From MED-G105 sp039814575 (GTDB lineage: Bacteria > Pseudomonadota > Alphaproteobacteria > Caulobacterales > Parvularculaceae), in NCBI GenBank assembly GCA_039814575.1, contig JBCCAY010000019.1, forward strand, positions 1 to 64,000: a stretch of 64,000 bases of DNA. The letters run 5' to 3'. The notes beneath the pieces were generated by a model that made no database searches, was not told the origin of the DNA, and saw nothing but the letters and a program-made list of their open reading frames with translations. Shown piece by piece: positions 14,753 through 22,654 of the stretch (its first letter is position 1; the number at the start of each line of letters is the position of its first letter). A program made the translations under genes and the position numbers.

Positions 14753-15208
14753 ATGACGTCTTGGCGCGCGCCAGGCCGACCGACGGTCAGCACGATGATC
14801 TATTGCGCGAACGCGGATGAAGTGATCGCTTTCGCTAAGGCGGTTTTCGGCGCGTCGCTGAAACGCAAACCTCTGCGCCGTCAGGATGGAACCTTTTGGA
14901 ACGCGGAGCTGACGATCGGCGACAGCATGATCATGATCGCGGAAGCCGAAGCGAATGGGCCGTCTTTGGCGGGATTTGTCTACGTCTATACGGAAGACGC
15001 AGACGCTATATATCAAAAAGCGCTGGACGCCGGCGCGCAGCCGATGGTGCCTCTTGAGGATCAATTCTACGGCGACCGGGCCGGCGGCGTGCAGGACCCC
15101 CAAGGCAATATCTGGTGGATCGCCACGCATCAGCGCGCTTTGGACGACGACGCTCTTGTGGCGGCGGCGCGCGCGTTCGAAGCCGCCAAAGCGGGAGCGC
15201 AGCAATAA
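14753..15208 (+). CDS. VOC/PhnB-like glyoxalase-fold protein
   Basis: The 151-residue cytoplasmic protein is a single VOC domain of the PhnB/glyoxalase type. It has TVSTMIYCANADEVIAFAKAVFGA, then IGDSMIMIAEAE, AGFVYVYTEDADAIYQKALDAGA, FYGDRAGGVQDPQGNIWWIATH, where the acidic and His residues stand near the usual metal positions. Substrate unknown; members of this subgroup are often annotated as bleomycin-resistance-like without proof. Its stop codon overlaps the start of the DedA gene by one base (TAATG), so the two are translationally coupled. Confidence 0.8.
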   Translation: MTSWRAPGRPTVSTMIYCANADEVIAFAKAVFGASLKRKPLRRQDGTFWNAELTIGDSMIMIAEAEANGPSLAGFVYVYTEDADAIYQKALDAGAQPMVPLEDQFYGDRAGGVQDPQGNIWWIATHQRALDDDALVAAARAFEAAKAGAQQ

Positions 15209-16044
15209 TGGACGGCGAGTCGATACTCGGCCTCACCGGTCTGGCGCTTTATGCCGGGCTCTTTTTGCTTCCCTTTTTCCAAGAAGATGTCGCGGTGGTC
15301 GCGGCGGCGACGGCGTCGATTATGAGTATTGAGCCGATCGTCTTTATTTTTGCCGCGATTTTGACAGGACTTACGGCGAGCGATGTCTGGAAATATTGGC
15401 TCGGCTATTTTGCGCGAAAGCATGATTGGGCGCATCGCTTTGCCGAGAAGAAAGGCGTCTCGGTCGCCGGCGACCTTGTGCGCAATGAGCTTGGCAAGAC
15501 GCTTTATGTGGCGCGTTTTGTGCCCGGCACGCGGGTTCCGACCTATGTCGCGTGCGGTTTTTTCGAAATTCCCTATGCGAAGTTTTGCGCCATCGTCGTT
15601 TTAACCGCGTTCACTTATGTGGCGGTGACCTTTGCGCTCTTTCACACGGTCGGCGCGGTCGCCGGTGAGCAGACGAAATATTGGTTGCCGGCGATCGCCA
15701 TCGTAACGGTCGGAAGTTACATCTTAGTGCGGTGGTTGCGCCACCGCGGCGATCGCCTGGGCCCTATGACGCCGATGTCCGATGATTTTGACCATCCCTT
15801 AGAGGAGTCTGTAGAGGAGCCGGCGTCAGACCCTTCGAAAACCGCCTCGTCTCAAACCGCCTCGTCTCAAACCGCCTCGTCTCAAACCGCCGATGTCGAC
15901 GCGGCCGCGGGCTCTGAACTTGTGAGAACGGAAAACTCAACGCCCAGCGCTCAGCAAACCGCCGGGGCGTTGGATCGTTTGCGTCGGTCAACGAGCCAAG
16001 AAGAGCCGTCGACCCGCCAGCAGGCGCGTGAAGGCGTATCCTAG
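15208..16044 (+). CDS. DedA-family membrane protein with a repeat-bearing tail
   Basis: The 278-residue protein has a DedA/VTT domain over about 1-185: hydrophobic helices, the FPFFQEDVAVVAA re-entrant segment, and VARFVPGTRVPTYVACG, the conserved FxPxxR-type motif. DedA proteins handle lipids such as undecaprenyl phosphate or phosphatidylethanolamine in the inner membrane. The C-terminal 80 residues are hydrophilic and of low complexity, including three exact TASSQ repeats coded by a 15-bp tandem repeat, and are not part of the family. The start overlaps the VOC gene stop. The tail probably faces the cytoplasm and may vary between strains. Confidence 0.82.
   Translation: MDGESILGLTGLALYAGLFLLPFFQEDVAVVAAATASIMSIEPIVFIFAAILTGLTASDVWKYWLGYFARKHDWAHRFAEKKGVSVAGDLVRNELGKTLYVARFVPGTRVPTYVACGFFEIPYAKFCAIVVLTAFTYVAVTFALFHTVGAVAGEQTKYWLPAIAIVTVGSYILVRWLRHRGDRLGPMTPMSDDFDHPLEESVEEPASDPSKTASSQTASSQTASSQTADVDAAAGSELVRTENSTPSAQQTAGALDRLRRSTSQEEPSTRQQAREGVS
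15841..15891 (+). repeat. 15-bp tandem repeat inside the DedA gene
   Basis: ACCGCCTCGTCTCAA is repeated three times without a mismatch (15841-15885), with six more bases of a fourth copy. Each unit adds TASSQ in frame, so copy-number change would lengthen or shorten the tail without a frameshift. Confidence 0.9.
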
Positions 16045-16093
16045 GAAGCGGCGGCTTTTTCGTTCGTCGTCCGTTTCGCCACGATCCAAAACG

Positions 16094-16417
16094 CTAAAAC
16101 GCCAAACCGGCTTCGCGGCCCATTTGCCAGCAAACGCGGCAACGCTCGTTTGTTCCCATCCCATGTATTTTAAGTGTCAGGCGGCGTGGCAAGGCCATTT
16201 CCCCGTCAACAGCGATGCGGGCGCCGTGGGGGCTGAGATCTTTAACGACGCAACTATGTTCAAAACTGCGTCCCCCAACCACAATCGCTATTTTGTAGCA
16301 ATTCCGACGCACGCCATTGCGCGTTTGGCGCGATGTGCGAACTGTGACGTCCGGGGCGCCGGCGTTAAGCTTCAGCCCTTTTAGTCTATCGTTTAGTTTG
16401 TCGCTCGGATTTCTCAT
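16094..16417 (-). CDS. PilZ-domain protein
   Basis: The 107-residue protein consists of one PilZ domain. The first part has RRNCYKIAIVVGG, and then VVKDLSPHGARIAVDGEMALPRRLTLKIHG, matching the D/NxSxxG strand of PilZ proteins, and ends with RVCWQMGREAGLAF. PilZ domains often bind cyclic di-GMP, but the full RxxxR motif at the front is incomplete, so binding is uncertain. A second PilZ gene lies 218 bp upstream on the same strand. The two ends (RVCWQ/RVAWQ, AGLAF/AGLEY) show they are related. Confidence 0.75.
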   Translation of the reverse strand: MRNPSDKLNDRLKGLKLNAGAPDVTVRTSRQTRNGVRRNCYKIAIVVGGRSFEHSCVVKDLSPHGARIAVDGEMALPRRLTLKIHGMGTNERCRVCWQMGREAGLAF

Positions 16418-16635
16418 TCAGCCTTCGGTCAATCTAGATCCGCACAGCGCATAAGACGCTGGTCGATACAATTTGAATTAAATACGAAGGCCGATTAATA
16501 TTCAGTAAACAGAAAGTATGGTTAACAGTGTCTTAAACTAGGTAGCGTCGACGTCTGGCGAGGAAACGTGAAGGCCGGCTTTGTTTTGTGATGGCTTATC
16601 GCGTCGATATGGGGCGTGGTTATTGCCGTATCTTA

Positions 16636-17004
16636 CTAGTCGTCGAGGCCCTGATAGGCCTTTCGTTTCTGATTGAGGTACTCAAGTCCGGCATGTTTCG
16701 ATTTTTGCCACGCGACCCGGCAAAGTTTGGTTTGCCCGCTCTCGACGAACGTTAAGCGCACCGCCCGCGGCAGAGGGCGCGCTTCTTCCATTTTAATTCT
16801 GACCCCGCCGTCGGAGACATCGCGCACCACGCAGTCCACTTCGACGTTCGCCTCAACGCCGAGGCGCGCGAACGTATAGCTCGCCTCGCGTGGGAAATTT
16901 CTCTTGTTGATCTGCTTATTTTCTTCGGCGAGGAGTTTGCGCCAGCGCGCGCCAACCGTTTCCGGCTTGGTTTTCTTCGCTGTTTTGACGGCTTTCTTCG
17001 CCAT
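16636..17004 (-). CDS. PilZ-domain protein with a Lys-rich N-terminus
   Basis: The 122-residue protein starts with a basic tail (MAKKAVKTAKKTKPET) and continues into a PilZ domain: KRNFPREASYTFARLG, VVRDVSDGGVRIKM (the DxSxxG strand), then LPRAVRLTFVES and CRVAWQKSKHAGLEYL. The ATG at 17004 follows an AAAGG site; longer in-frame starts give a Cys/Arg-rich extension unlike the family. The RxxxR motif is again partial. It is upstream of the other PilZ gene on the minus strand and may be a duplicate. The basic tail could bind nucleic acid or membrane; that is a guess. Confidence 0.75.
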   Translation of the reverse strand: MAKKAVKTAKKTKPETVGARWRKLLAEENKQINKRNFPREASYTFARLGVEANVEVDCVVRDVSDGGVRIKMEEARPLPRAVRLTFVESGQTKLCRVAWQKSKHAGLEYLNQKRKAYQGLDD

Positions 17005-17258
17005 TTTACGCGCCTTTGCCCGTCCGCAACACATACTCGATCGACAGACTGTTCGCCCCGAGCGTAATCGTTCCGCCGTTGCGGCCGAGTGTCTGCGATC
17101 TTCTCGCAACCTCATGGTTTAGCGAGGAAAGGTTTGGTTAAGGTAAAGACCGGTGAGAAAAGCGCCTGAGCCGCGGCAGCGGCTTTGTTTGTGGTCGTGT
17201 TAGCGGTGGCGAAGCAGGGGCGTCGCGATGCGGGATTGCCTTGCGGCGCGTTCCGCTT

Positions 17259-19223
17259 ATGTCTGGGGGCATGAGAGAACCTGGATTCGATGAACGCGTC
17301 GCTGCGCCGCGCCGCTTCTGGAGCGTCGTTGGACGCATGTTGGGCGCGTTATGGCGCCCGGAAATGCGCCGTTGGCGCTGGCGCATGGCGGCCGCCCTTG
17401 TTTTGACCATTGCTGCGAAAGGCCTGTCGGTCTTGGCGCCGGTGCTGCTCGGCGAGGGGATTAACCGCGCGACAGCTGCGGGCGCGGCCGGCGTTAGCGA
17501 CGGCGTCATGACAGACGCAACGATGACGGACGCAACGATGACAGGCGCAACGATGACAGGCGCGACGGCGATCGCGGGGCCGTTCATGGCCTTTGTCGTG
17601 GCGTTTGCGCTGGCGCGGTTCTTAGCGAACGGCTTGCCCCAGGCGCGCGACGCGCTCTTTCAACGGGTGACCCAAGACGCCAACCGCCTCGTCGCCGTTG
17701 ACGCCTTCGCCCACGCTCAGGCTCAGTCATTGCAATTTCACGTCACCCGGCGCGCCGGCGCCCTGTCGCGCATTATCGAGCGCGGGGCGATGTCGATGGA
17801 ATATCTCCTGCGCTTCCTCGCCTTTAATATTGGTCCGACGCTGATCGAATTGGCGCTCGCGGCGATTGTCATGGCGGCGTTCTATTCGGTGCCGATCGCG
17901 CTCGCGGCGGTCGTTACGGTTGGGGCCTACGCCGTCATCACCATCATTATGACGGAATGGCGCAATAAGCTCCGCCGCTCTTTGAATGAGGCGGATACGG
18001 AGCTGAGGGCGATTTCAGCGGACACGCTGACGAACTTTGAAACCGTAAAAGCCTTTGCGGCCGAGGCGCGCGAGTCCGGACGCTATGACGACGCGTTTAA
18101 AGCGTTCGCGCAACGCTATGTGCGGTCGATGCAATCGATGTATGCGCTGAACGCCGCCCAAGAATTCGTCATGGCCGCGGGGCTGTTCGCCGCCGTCGCC
18201 ATCGGGGTTGTCGCTGTGGCGCAAGGGCGTATGCAAGCCGGCGACGTCACCGCTATAATTCTAATGCTCTCGAATATCTATCGGCCATTGAACATTCTCG
18301 GCTTCGCCTGGCGGGAGATTAAGCAAGGCGCCGTCGACATCGAGAAGCTCTACGATCTGATGGATTTAAAGCCGGAGGTCGAAGACGCGCCGGACGCTGC
18401 TGATCTCGTGGCGGACAGCGCCTCTATCGCGTTTGAAGATGTTGTCTTTTCCCATGAGGGGCGGGACCAAGGCTTGGACAAGGTTTCATTCGAGATCCCG
18501 GCCGGCGGTTTTGTCGGCCTTGTGGGCCCCAGCGGCGCGGGCAAGTCGACAGTCCTGAAGCTCTTGTTCCGGTTTTATGATCCGAAAAGCGGCGCGGTGA
18601 AAATTAACGGTCGGAATGTGCGAGATATCACGCAATCCTCCTTACGCTGTGCATTCGGCTTGGTGCCGCAAGAGGTCGTACTCTTTAATGATACGCTTCG
18701 GTTCAATCTCGCTTACGCTCGACCGGAGGCGAGCGAGGCGGAGATCATGGAAGCGGCGCGCCGCGCGCAATTGGCGGACTTCATCAAAGACTTGCCGCAA
18801 GGCCTTGAAACGCGTGTCGGGGAGCGGGGCTTAAAGCTCTCCGGTGGTGAAAAGCAACGCGTCGGCGTCGCCCGCGCTATTTTGCGCGACCCAGCGGTGC
18901 TGGTGCTGGACGAGGCGACATCGTCCCTCGATTCTGAAACCGAGCGTGAGGTGCAAGAAGCCTTGGCCGACGCCGCGAAAGGGCGCACGACCATCGCCGT
19001 TGCCCACCGTTTGTCGACAATCGCCCATGCTGACATGATTTTGGTGATGGACGCCGGCCGCATCGTTGAGCGTGGAACCCATGCCGATCTCATCGCCAAA
19101 GACGGCCTTTACGCATCGCTCTGGCGACGCCAGGCGGGGGAAGAGGGCGCATCTGACGCTGACGCCGAGGCGGTGTCCCAAATTGGGGCGCCTGTTTCAT
19201 CCCGGCAAGGAATTCCTGTCTAA
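17259..19223 (+). CDS. Atm1/HMT1-type ABC exporter
   Basis: A 654-residue half-transporter with a six-helix membrane domain followed by an ATPase domain, acting as a dimer in the inner membrane. The ATPase has Walker A GPSGAGKST (near residue 430), Q-loop LVPQEVVLFNDT, signature LSGGEKQR, Walker B VLVLDEATSSLD and switch AHRLSTI. The PxxxxFARFL-ANGLPQARDALFQ region and the TLTNFETVKAF segment are typical of the Atm1 group, which exports glutathione-linked or heavy-metal-related substrates. An insert of four MT(D/G)AT repeats lies in the loop after the first membrane helix. The ATG at 17259 is preferred over the TTG at 17241; 17271 is another option. Single gene with no metal genes next to it. 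Confidence 0.9.
   Translation: MSGGMREPGFDERVAAPRRFWSVVGRMLGALWRPEMRRWRWRMAAALVLTIAAKGLSVLAPVLLGEGINRATAAGAAGVSDGVMTDATMTDATMTGATMTGATAIAGPFMAFVVAFALARFLANGLPQARDALFQRVTQDANRLVAVDAFAHAQAQSLQFHVTRRAGALSRIIERGAMSMEYLLRFLAFNIGPTLIELALAAIVMAAFYSVPIALAAVVTVGAYAVITIIMTEWRNKLRRSLNEADTELRAISADTLTNFETVKAFAAEARESGRYDDAFKAFAQRYVRSMQSMYALNAAQEFVMAAGLFAAVAIGVVAVAQGRMQAGDVTAIILMLSNIYRPLNILGFAWREIKQGAVDIEKLYDLMDLKPEVEDAPDAADLVADSASIAFEDVVFSHEGRDQGLDKVSFEIPAGGFVGLVGPSGAGKSTVLKLLFRFYDPKSGAVKINGRNVRDITQSSLRCAFGLVPQEVVLFNDTLRFNLAYARPEASEAEIMEAARRAQLADFIKDLPQGLETRVGERGLKLSGGEKQRVGVARAILRDPAVLVLDEATSSLDSETEREVQEALADAAKGRTTIAVAHRLSTIAHADMILVMDAGRIVERGTHADLIAKDGLYASLWRRQAGEEGASDADAEAVSQIGAPVSSRQGIPV
17508..17567 (+). 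repeat. 15-bp tandem repeat inside the ABC exporter gene
   Basis: Four units of ATGACRGRCGCRACG (17508-17522, 17523-17537, 17538-17552, 17553-17567) differ by only one to three bases. They code MTDAT, MTDAT, MTGAT, MTGAT in a loop of the membrane domain and keep the frame. Confidence 0.9.
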
Positions 19224-19347
19224 AAGACATCTCAATTGGCAAGGCGTGCGGACTTAATCGTCCGTTTACAGCGCTTGCGTCATGGTCTTCGTAACGGGAG
19301 TTGTCCGATCGCGGCTCCCAAATGCATACGAAAAGAACAGGGACGCC

Positions 19348-20322
19348 ATGGCCGTTCAACCGCCGTCGGACCGCGCCGACTTTGACGGGTTCGCTGATTT
19401 CTACGATCGCATTCTCCAGCCCTACCTTGTCGGGAAGGAGAACGCGCGGGCGCGTGCAGTAAAGCTCTTTGGTGTGACGCTCATGGCGGCCGCTGCGGTC
19501 GTTTTGGGACTGCTGACCTATGGCCCTTGGCCCGGCGCGAACCACGAAATTGCGACGGCCGTCGGCTTCGGCGGCTTCTTTCTATCGTCTTTCATTCTCT
19601 CTCGCGTGCGCGGCGAAATCACCCATGGTCTGTTGGCGCGGATTTGCGAGGGACTCGCGCTCGATTACGCGCGCAAAGCCCGTCGTCCGCGTTATGTAGA
19701 AACGCTGCAACAGCACGGCCTTTTGCCGTCGTTCAATAAAGAAGAGTGGGAGGATCGCGTCGCCGGCATCCGTAACGGCGCCGGCTTTGAGCTTTGTGAG
19801 GGGCAGTTGAAGGTGGTACGCAATTCCGGCCGTCGGCGGACAGAGCGGACGGTGTTCCACGGGCAATTGATCGCCATCGCGTATCCTTCAGAATTCTACG
19901 GAGAGACGGTTCTGCGTCGGGATCGCGGCGTCTTTAACCGGTTCACCAAGCCTGGCGATGGCTTTGCGCAAGTGGGGCTCGCCTCGCCCGCGTTTGAGAA
20001 AGCCTTTGAGGCGTGGTCGACGGACCAAGTAGAGGCGCGCGCCTTGCTCGACCCGATCGTACTGGAGCGCTTTCAAGAGCTGGAACGCTTGTTCGAAGGC
20101 AAGGCCTTACGCGCCGCGTTCGTCGACGGCGAGTTGCTGCTCGCGATCGAGACCGGCGACCGGCTGAACATGGGGTCGATGTTCAAGCGTCTCGATGACC
20201 CGGCGCGGGTTGAGACGATATTGAAAGAGTTCGATTTGGTTTTCGATTTAATCGATGTGCTGATTAAACGGTTTGACCAGCCGATCGACGGACCGGTGAC
20301 GGCTGAGGCGTTGCGGGCGTGA
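19348..20322 (+). CDS. DUF3137 membrane protein
   Basis: The 324-residue protein has a cytoplasmic N-terminus, two close membrane helices (about 42-60 and 68-85), and a long soluble C-terminal part. The GFADFYDRILQPYLV start, HGQLIAIAYPSEFYGETVL and the VLERFQELERLF...DGELLLAIE segment are features of DUF3137 proteins, whose role is unknown. AGGGA stands before the ATG at 19348; the frame is open 66 bases further upstream without a comparable site. It is 124 bp downstream of the ABC gene on the same strand and converges with the helicase gene, with a palindromic repeat between them. Confidence 0.72.
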   Translation: MAVQPPSDRADFDGFADFYDRILQPYLVGKENARARAVKLFGVTLMAAAAVVLGLLTYGPWPGANHEIATAVGFGGFFLSSFILSRVRGEITHGLLARICEGLALDYARKARRPRYVETLQQHGLLPSFNKEEWEDRVAGIRNGAGFELCEGQLKVVRNSGRRRTERTVFHGQLIAIAYPSEFYGETVLRRDRGVFNRFTKPGDGFAQVGLASPAFEKAFEAWSTDQVEARALLDPIVLERFQELERLFEGKALRAAFVDGELLLAIETGDRLNMGSMFKRLDDPARVETILKEFDLVFDLIDVLIKRFDQPIDGPVTAEALRA

Positions 20323-20380
20323 GGCTTGAAGCCTTCAACAGCCGTCACGCGTTGTGCTCGAAAAACTTCGTTGCCCTTTG

Positions 20381-20495
20381 CCATCCTTCGAGACGCAGTC
20401 CTGACGGACTGCTCCTCAGGATGAGGTTAGGTGGTTCGAAACAACTCAAAAACCCTCATCCTGAGGAGCGCCAACAGGCGCGTCTCGAAGGATGG
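20381..20495. repeat. Large palindromic intergenic repeat, copy 1
   Basis: The outer arms CCATCCTTCGAGACGC and its exact complement lie at the two ends; inner arms GCTCCTCAGGATGAGG and its complement form a second perfect 16-base pairing. Pairing continues outward for four more bases. Such CATCCTTCGAGAC/CCTCATCCTGAGGAG elements are widespread in alphaproteobacterial genomes as I recall. It stands between convergent genes. Confidence 0.88.
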
Positions 20496-20521
20496 CAAAA
20501 GGCGAAGATCTCGCCGACATC

Positions 20522-21634
20522 TCACTTAACAATCAGCAAGCGTTCCGCCGCGCGGGTCACCGCCGTATAAAGCCAGCGGGCGCGGTGTTCACGGAAAGCG
20601 TAGCTCTCATCGAACAAAACGATGTTGTCCCACTGCGAGCCTTGGGCTTTGTGCACCGTCAGCGCGTAGCCATAGTCGAACTCGTCAGCGCCTTTGCGTT
20701 CATGGAACGGCACTTTGTCCGGCCCGTCGGTGAACATCGCCATCGGCACAGTGATGGAGACTGGCTTTTCCCCGACGCCGCCGGCGCCCGATCCGTCCTC
20801 GGGGGCGACGACCATACGCGCTTTTCGACTGCGCGGGGCTTTGCGCAAAGTGACAGTCCAAACGCCGCCGTTTAGAAGCCCCTTCTTCTTGTTGTTGCGT
20901 AGGCAGACGAGTTTCTCGCCGGCTTCGGGGTAAGCGTCTTCATGGCCTTTTAGCGCGCGGATACGTTCATTATAGCGCTTGCGCGTGCGGTTCGTTCCGA
21001 CAAGCACTTGGTCGGCGGCGATGACATCGTCTGTTTCCAGATAATCCCGCGATACAATGCGCAGGGCCTCGCCTTCGGCTTGCGGCGCGAGGCCTTGGCG
21101 AATGTCCATAGAGGCGCGGATGATCGGGTTGTCCGCCGCCTGGCGGTGGATGTCCGTCAGCATATAGTCGGGCTCGGCGTCGGTGAAAAAGCCGCCGCCT
21201 TTCACCGGCGGCAATTGCGCCGGGTCGCCGAGCACCAAGACGGGCTTTTGGAAGGAGAGAAGGTCGCGCCCCAGCTCTTCGTCCACCATGGAGCATTCAT
21301 CGATGATGATGAGGTCGGCTTGCGAGGCCGGCGCGTCCCGTCGCAACGAGAACATGAGCGCGCCGTCTTCGCCTTCTTCGTCCCCCGTCGGACGATAGAT
21401 GAGGGCGTGAATGGTCGTCGCCCCGGCGCAGCCCTTTTGGCGCATCACATGGGCCGCCTTGCCGGTGAAGGCGGCGAACGCCACCTCGCCGGTGGCGTTT
21501 TCCGCGAAGTGCCGCGCGAGCGTCGTCTTGCCGACGCCGGCATAGCCGAACAGGCGAAAGACTTGGCTCTCGCCTTTGTGCAGCCACTGGTCGACCGCTT
21601 TAAGCGCCGCGTCTTGTTCAGGCGACCATTTCAT
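20522..21634 (-). CDS. RecD-like AAA helicase
   Basis: A 370-residue superfamily 1B DNA helicase of the RecD/Dda type. Seen are Walker A GYAGVGKTT (about 29-37), the FTGKAAHVM segment, Walker B IIIDECSMV (about 108-116), GDPAQLPPV (motif III), the TDIHRQ segment and, near the end, TVHKAQGSQWD and YTAVTRA, the UvrD_C_2 motifs. It is shorter than RecD2 and lacks its long N-terminal domain, so it resembles the compact Dda-like helicases, which move 5' to 3' on single strands. Its ATG overlaps the xthA stop (ATGA), so it is translated with exonuclease III, which points to DNA repair. Confidence 0.88.
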   Translation of the reverse strand: MKWSPEQDAALKAVDQWLHKGESQVFRLFGYAGVGKTTLARHFAENATGEVAFAAFTGKAAHVMRQKGCAGATTIHALIYRPTGDEEGEDGALMFSLRRDAPASQADLIIIDECSMVDEELGRDLLSFQKPVLVLGDPAQLPPVKGGGFFTDAEPDYMLTDIHRQAADNPIIRASMDIRQGLAPQAEGEALRIVSRDYLETDDVIAADQVLVGTNRTRKRYNERIRALKGHEDAYPEAGEKLVCLRNNKKKGLLNGGVWTVTLRKAPRSRKARMVVAPEDGSGAGGVGEKPVSITVPMAMFTDGPDKVPFHERKGADEFDYGYALTVHKAQGSQWDNIVLFDESYAFREHRARWLYTAVTRAAERLLIVK

Positions 21635-22413
21635 GTGAGTTCAATCCAAACGGGGACGTGGTCGGAGGCTTTTTCCTGGCCGCGCACGGCGCGGTCGACG
21701 CCGGTGCTTTTTAAGCGGTCGCTCGCCTCGGGGCTCAGCAGTAAATGGTCAATGCGGATGCCGTTGTCTTTCGGCCAGGCGCCGCGTTGGTAGTCCCAAA
21801 ACGTATAGCGCACAGCCGACGGCTCAATTTGGCGTAAGGCGTCGGTGAGGCCGAGATTGAGGAGTTCGCGAAACGCCGCTTTCGTCTCGGGGCGGAAGAG
21901 CGCGTCGTCAGACCACGCAACCGGGTCGTAACAGTCCTCGTCTTGCGGAATGACATTATAGTCGCCGGCGAGCACGAAGGCTTCTTCCAATGGCAATAGT
22001 TTCTGAGCGCGCGTAATGAGGCGGCGCATCCATTTCAGTTTGTACTCGTATTTCGGACCGGGCGCAGGGTTGCCGTTCGGCAGGTAAAGCCCGCCGACGC
22101 GGACAGGCCGCGCGTCGTCCGGCGTGACGACCGCTTCGATATAGCGCGCTTGCTCATCGTCTTTGTCGCCCGGCAGGCCGGTCATTACGTCGTCAATCGG
22201 GTGCTTGGAGAGGAGCGCGACGCCGTTATAGGTTTTTTGTCCGTGAACGGCGACGTTGTAGCCGCGATCCTCGAACTCCAGCGCGGGAAATTTCTCGTCG
22301 ACGCATTTGATTTCCTGCAAGACGGCGATGTCGGGCTTCGCCTCGTCGAACCATTCCAAGACGCGGGGTAGGCGGGCGTTGATTGAATTGACGTTGTAAG
22401 TTGCAATTTTCAT
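21631..22413 (-). CDS. xthA: Exodeoxyribonuclease III
   Basis: ExoIII removes 3' blocks and cuts at abasic sites in base-excision repair. The 260-residue protein starts MKIATYNVNSINARL, with the metal-binding Asn; next come AVLQEIKC (catalytic Glu), GGLYLPNG, LAGDYNVIPQDEDCYD (Asp/Asn) and the final RIDHLLLSP and KASDHVPVW motifs (Asp-His). This is the complete set for the EEP fold. An upstream in-frame extension of 12 codons to 22449 is open but the ATG at 22413 gives the conserved N-terminus. It is directly followed by the RecD-like gene with a four-base overlap. Confidence 0.95.
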   Translation of the reverse strand: MKIATYNVNSINARLPRVLEWFDEAKPDIAVLQEIKCVDEKFPALEFEDRGYNVAVHGQKTYNGVALLSKHPIDDVMTGLPGDKDDEQARYIEAVVTPDDARPVRVGGLYLPNGNPAPGPKYEYKLKWMRRLITRAQKLLPLEEAFVLAGDYNVIPQDEDCYDPVAWSDDALFRPETKAAFRELLNLGLTDALRQIEPSAVRYTFWDYQRGAWPKDNGIRIDHLLLSPEASDRLKSTGVDRAVRGQEKASDHVPVWIELT

Positions 22414-22455
22414 TTGGGCTGGTCTCGGTGTGCGCTTTTGGCGTATCACCCTGTT

Positions 22456-22599
22456 CCATCCTTCGAGGCGGCCCTGCGGGCCTCCTCAGGATGAGGGTAT
22501 ACGGTTTATTTGGCCTGGCCCTCATCCTGAGGAGCCGCCCCTTCGAGACGCCGCCTAGCGGCGGCTCCTCAGGGTGAGGAGCGGCGTCTCGAAGGATGG
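22456..22599. repeat. Large palindromic intergenic repeat, copy 2 (compound)
   Basis: The same element as at 20381, here with one and a half units. CCATCCTTCGAG begins it and CTCGAAGGATGG ends it; CTCCTCAGGATGAGGG pairs with CCCTCATCCTGAGGAG; and CCTTCGAGACGCCGC (from 22540) pairs with GCGGCGTCTCGAAGG inside. It lies between rnr and xthA, both on the minus strand. Confidence 0.88.
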
Positions 22600-22654
22600 A
22601 AAAGGCCGACGGCGGTTACAGTTTTGAGCTCAATTCAGTATTCCCATTCGTTCC

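Noticed and set aside
14288..15205. Long minus-strand frame of 305 codons
   Set aside because: It is the reverse image of the PAS and VOC genes and has the Arg-rich composition typical of antisense frames in GC-rich DNA.
20381..22599. CRISPR array
   Set aside because: Only two palindromic elements 2 kb apart, no regular spacers and no cas genes.
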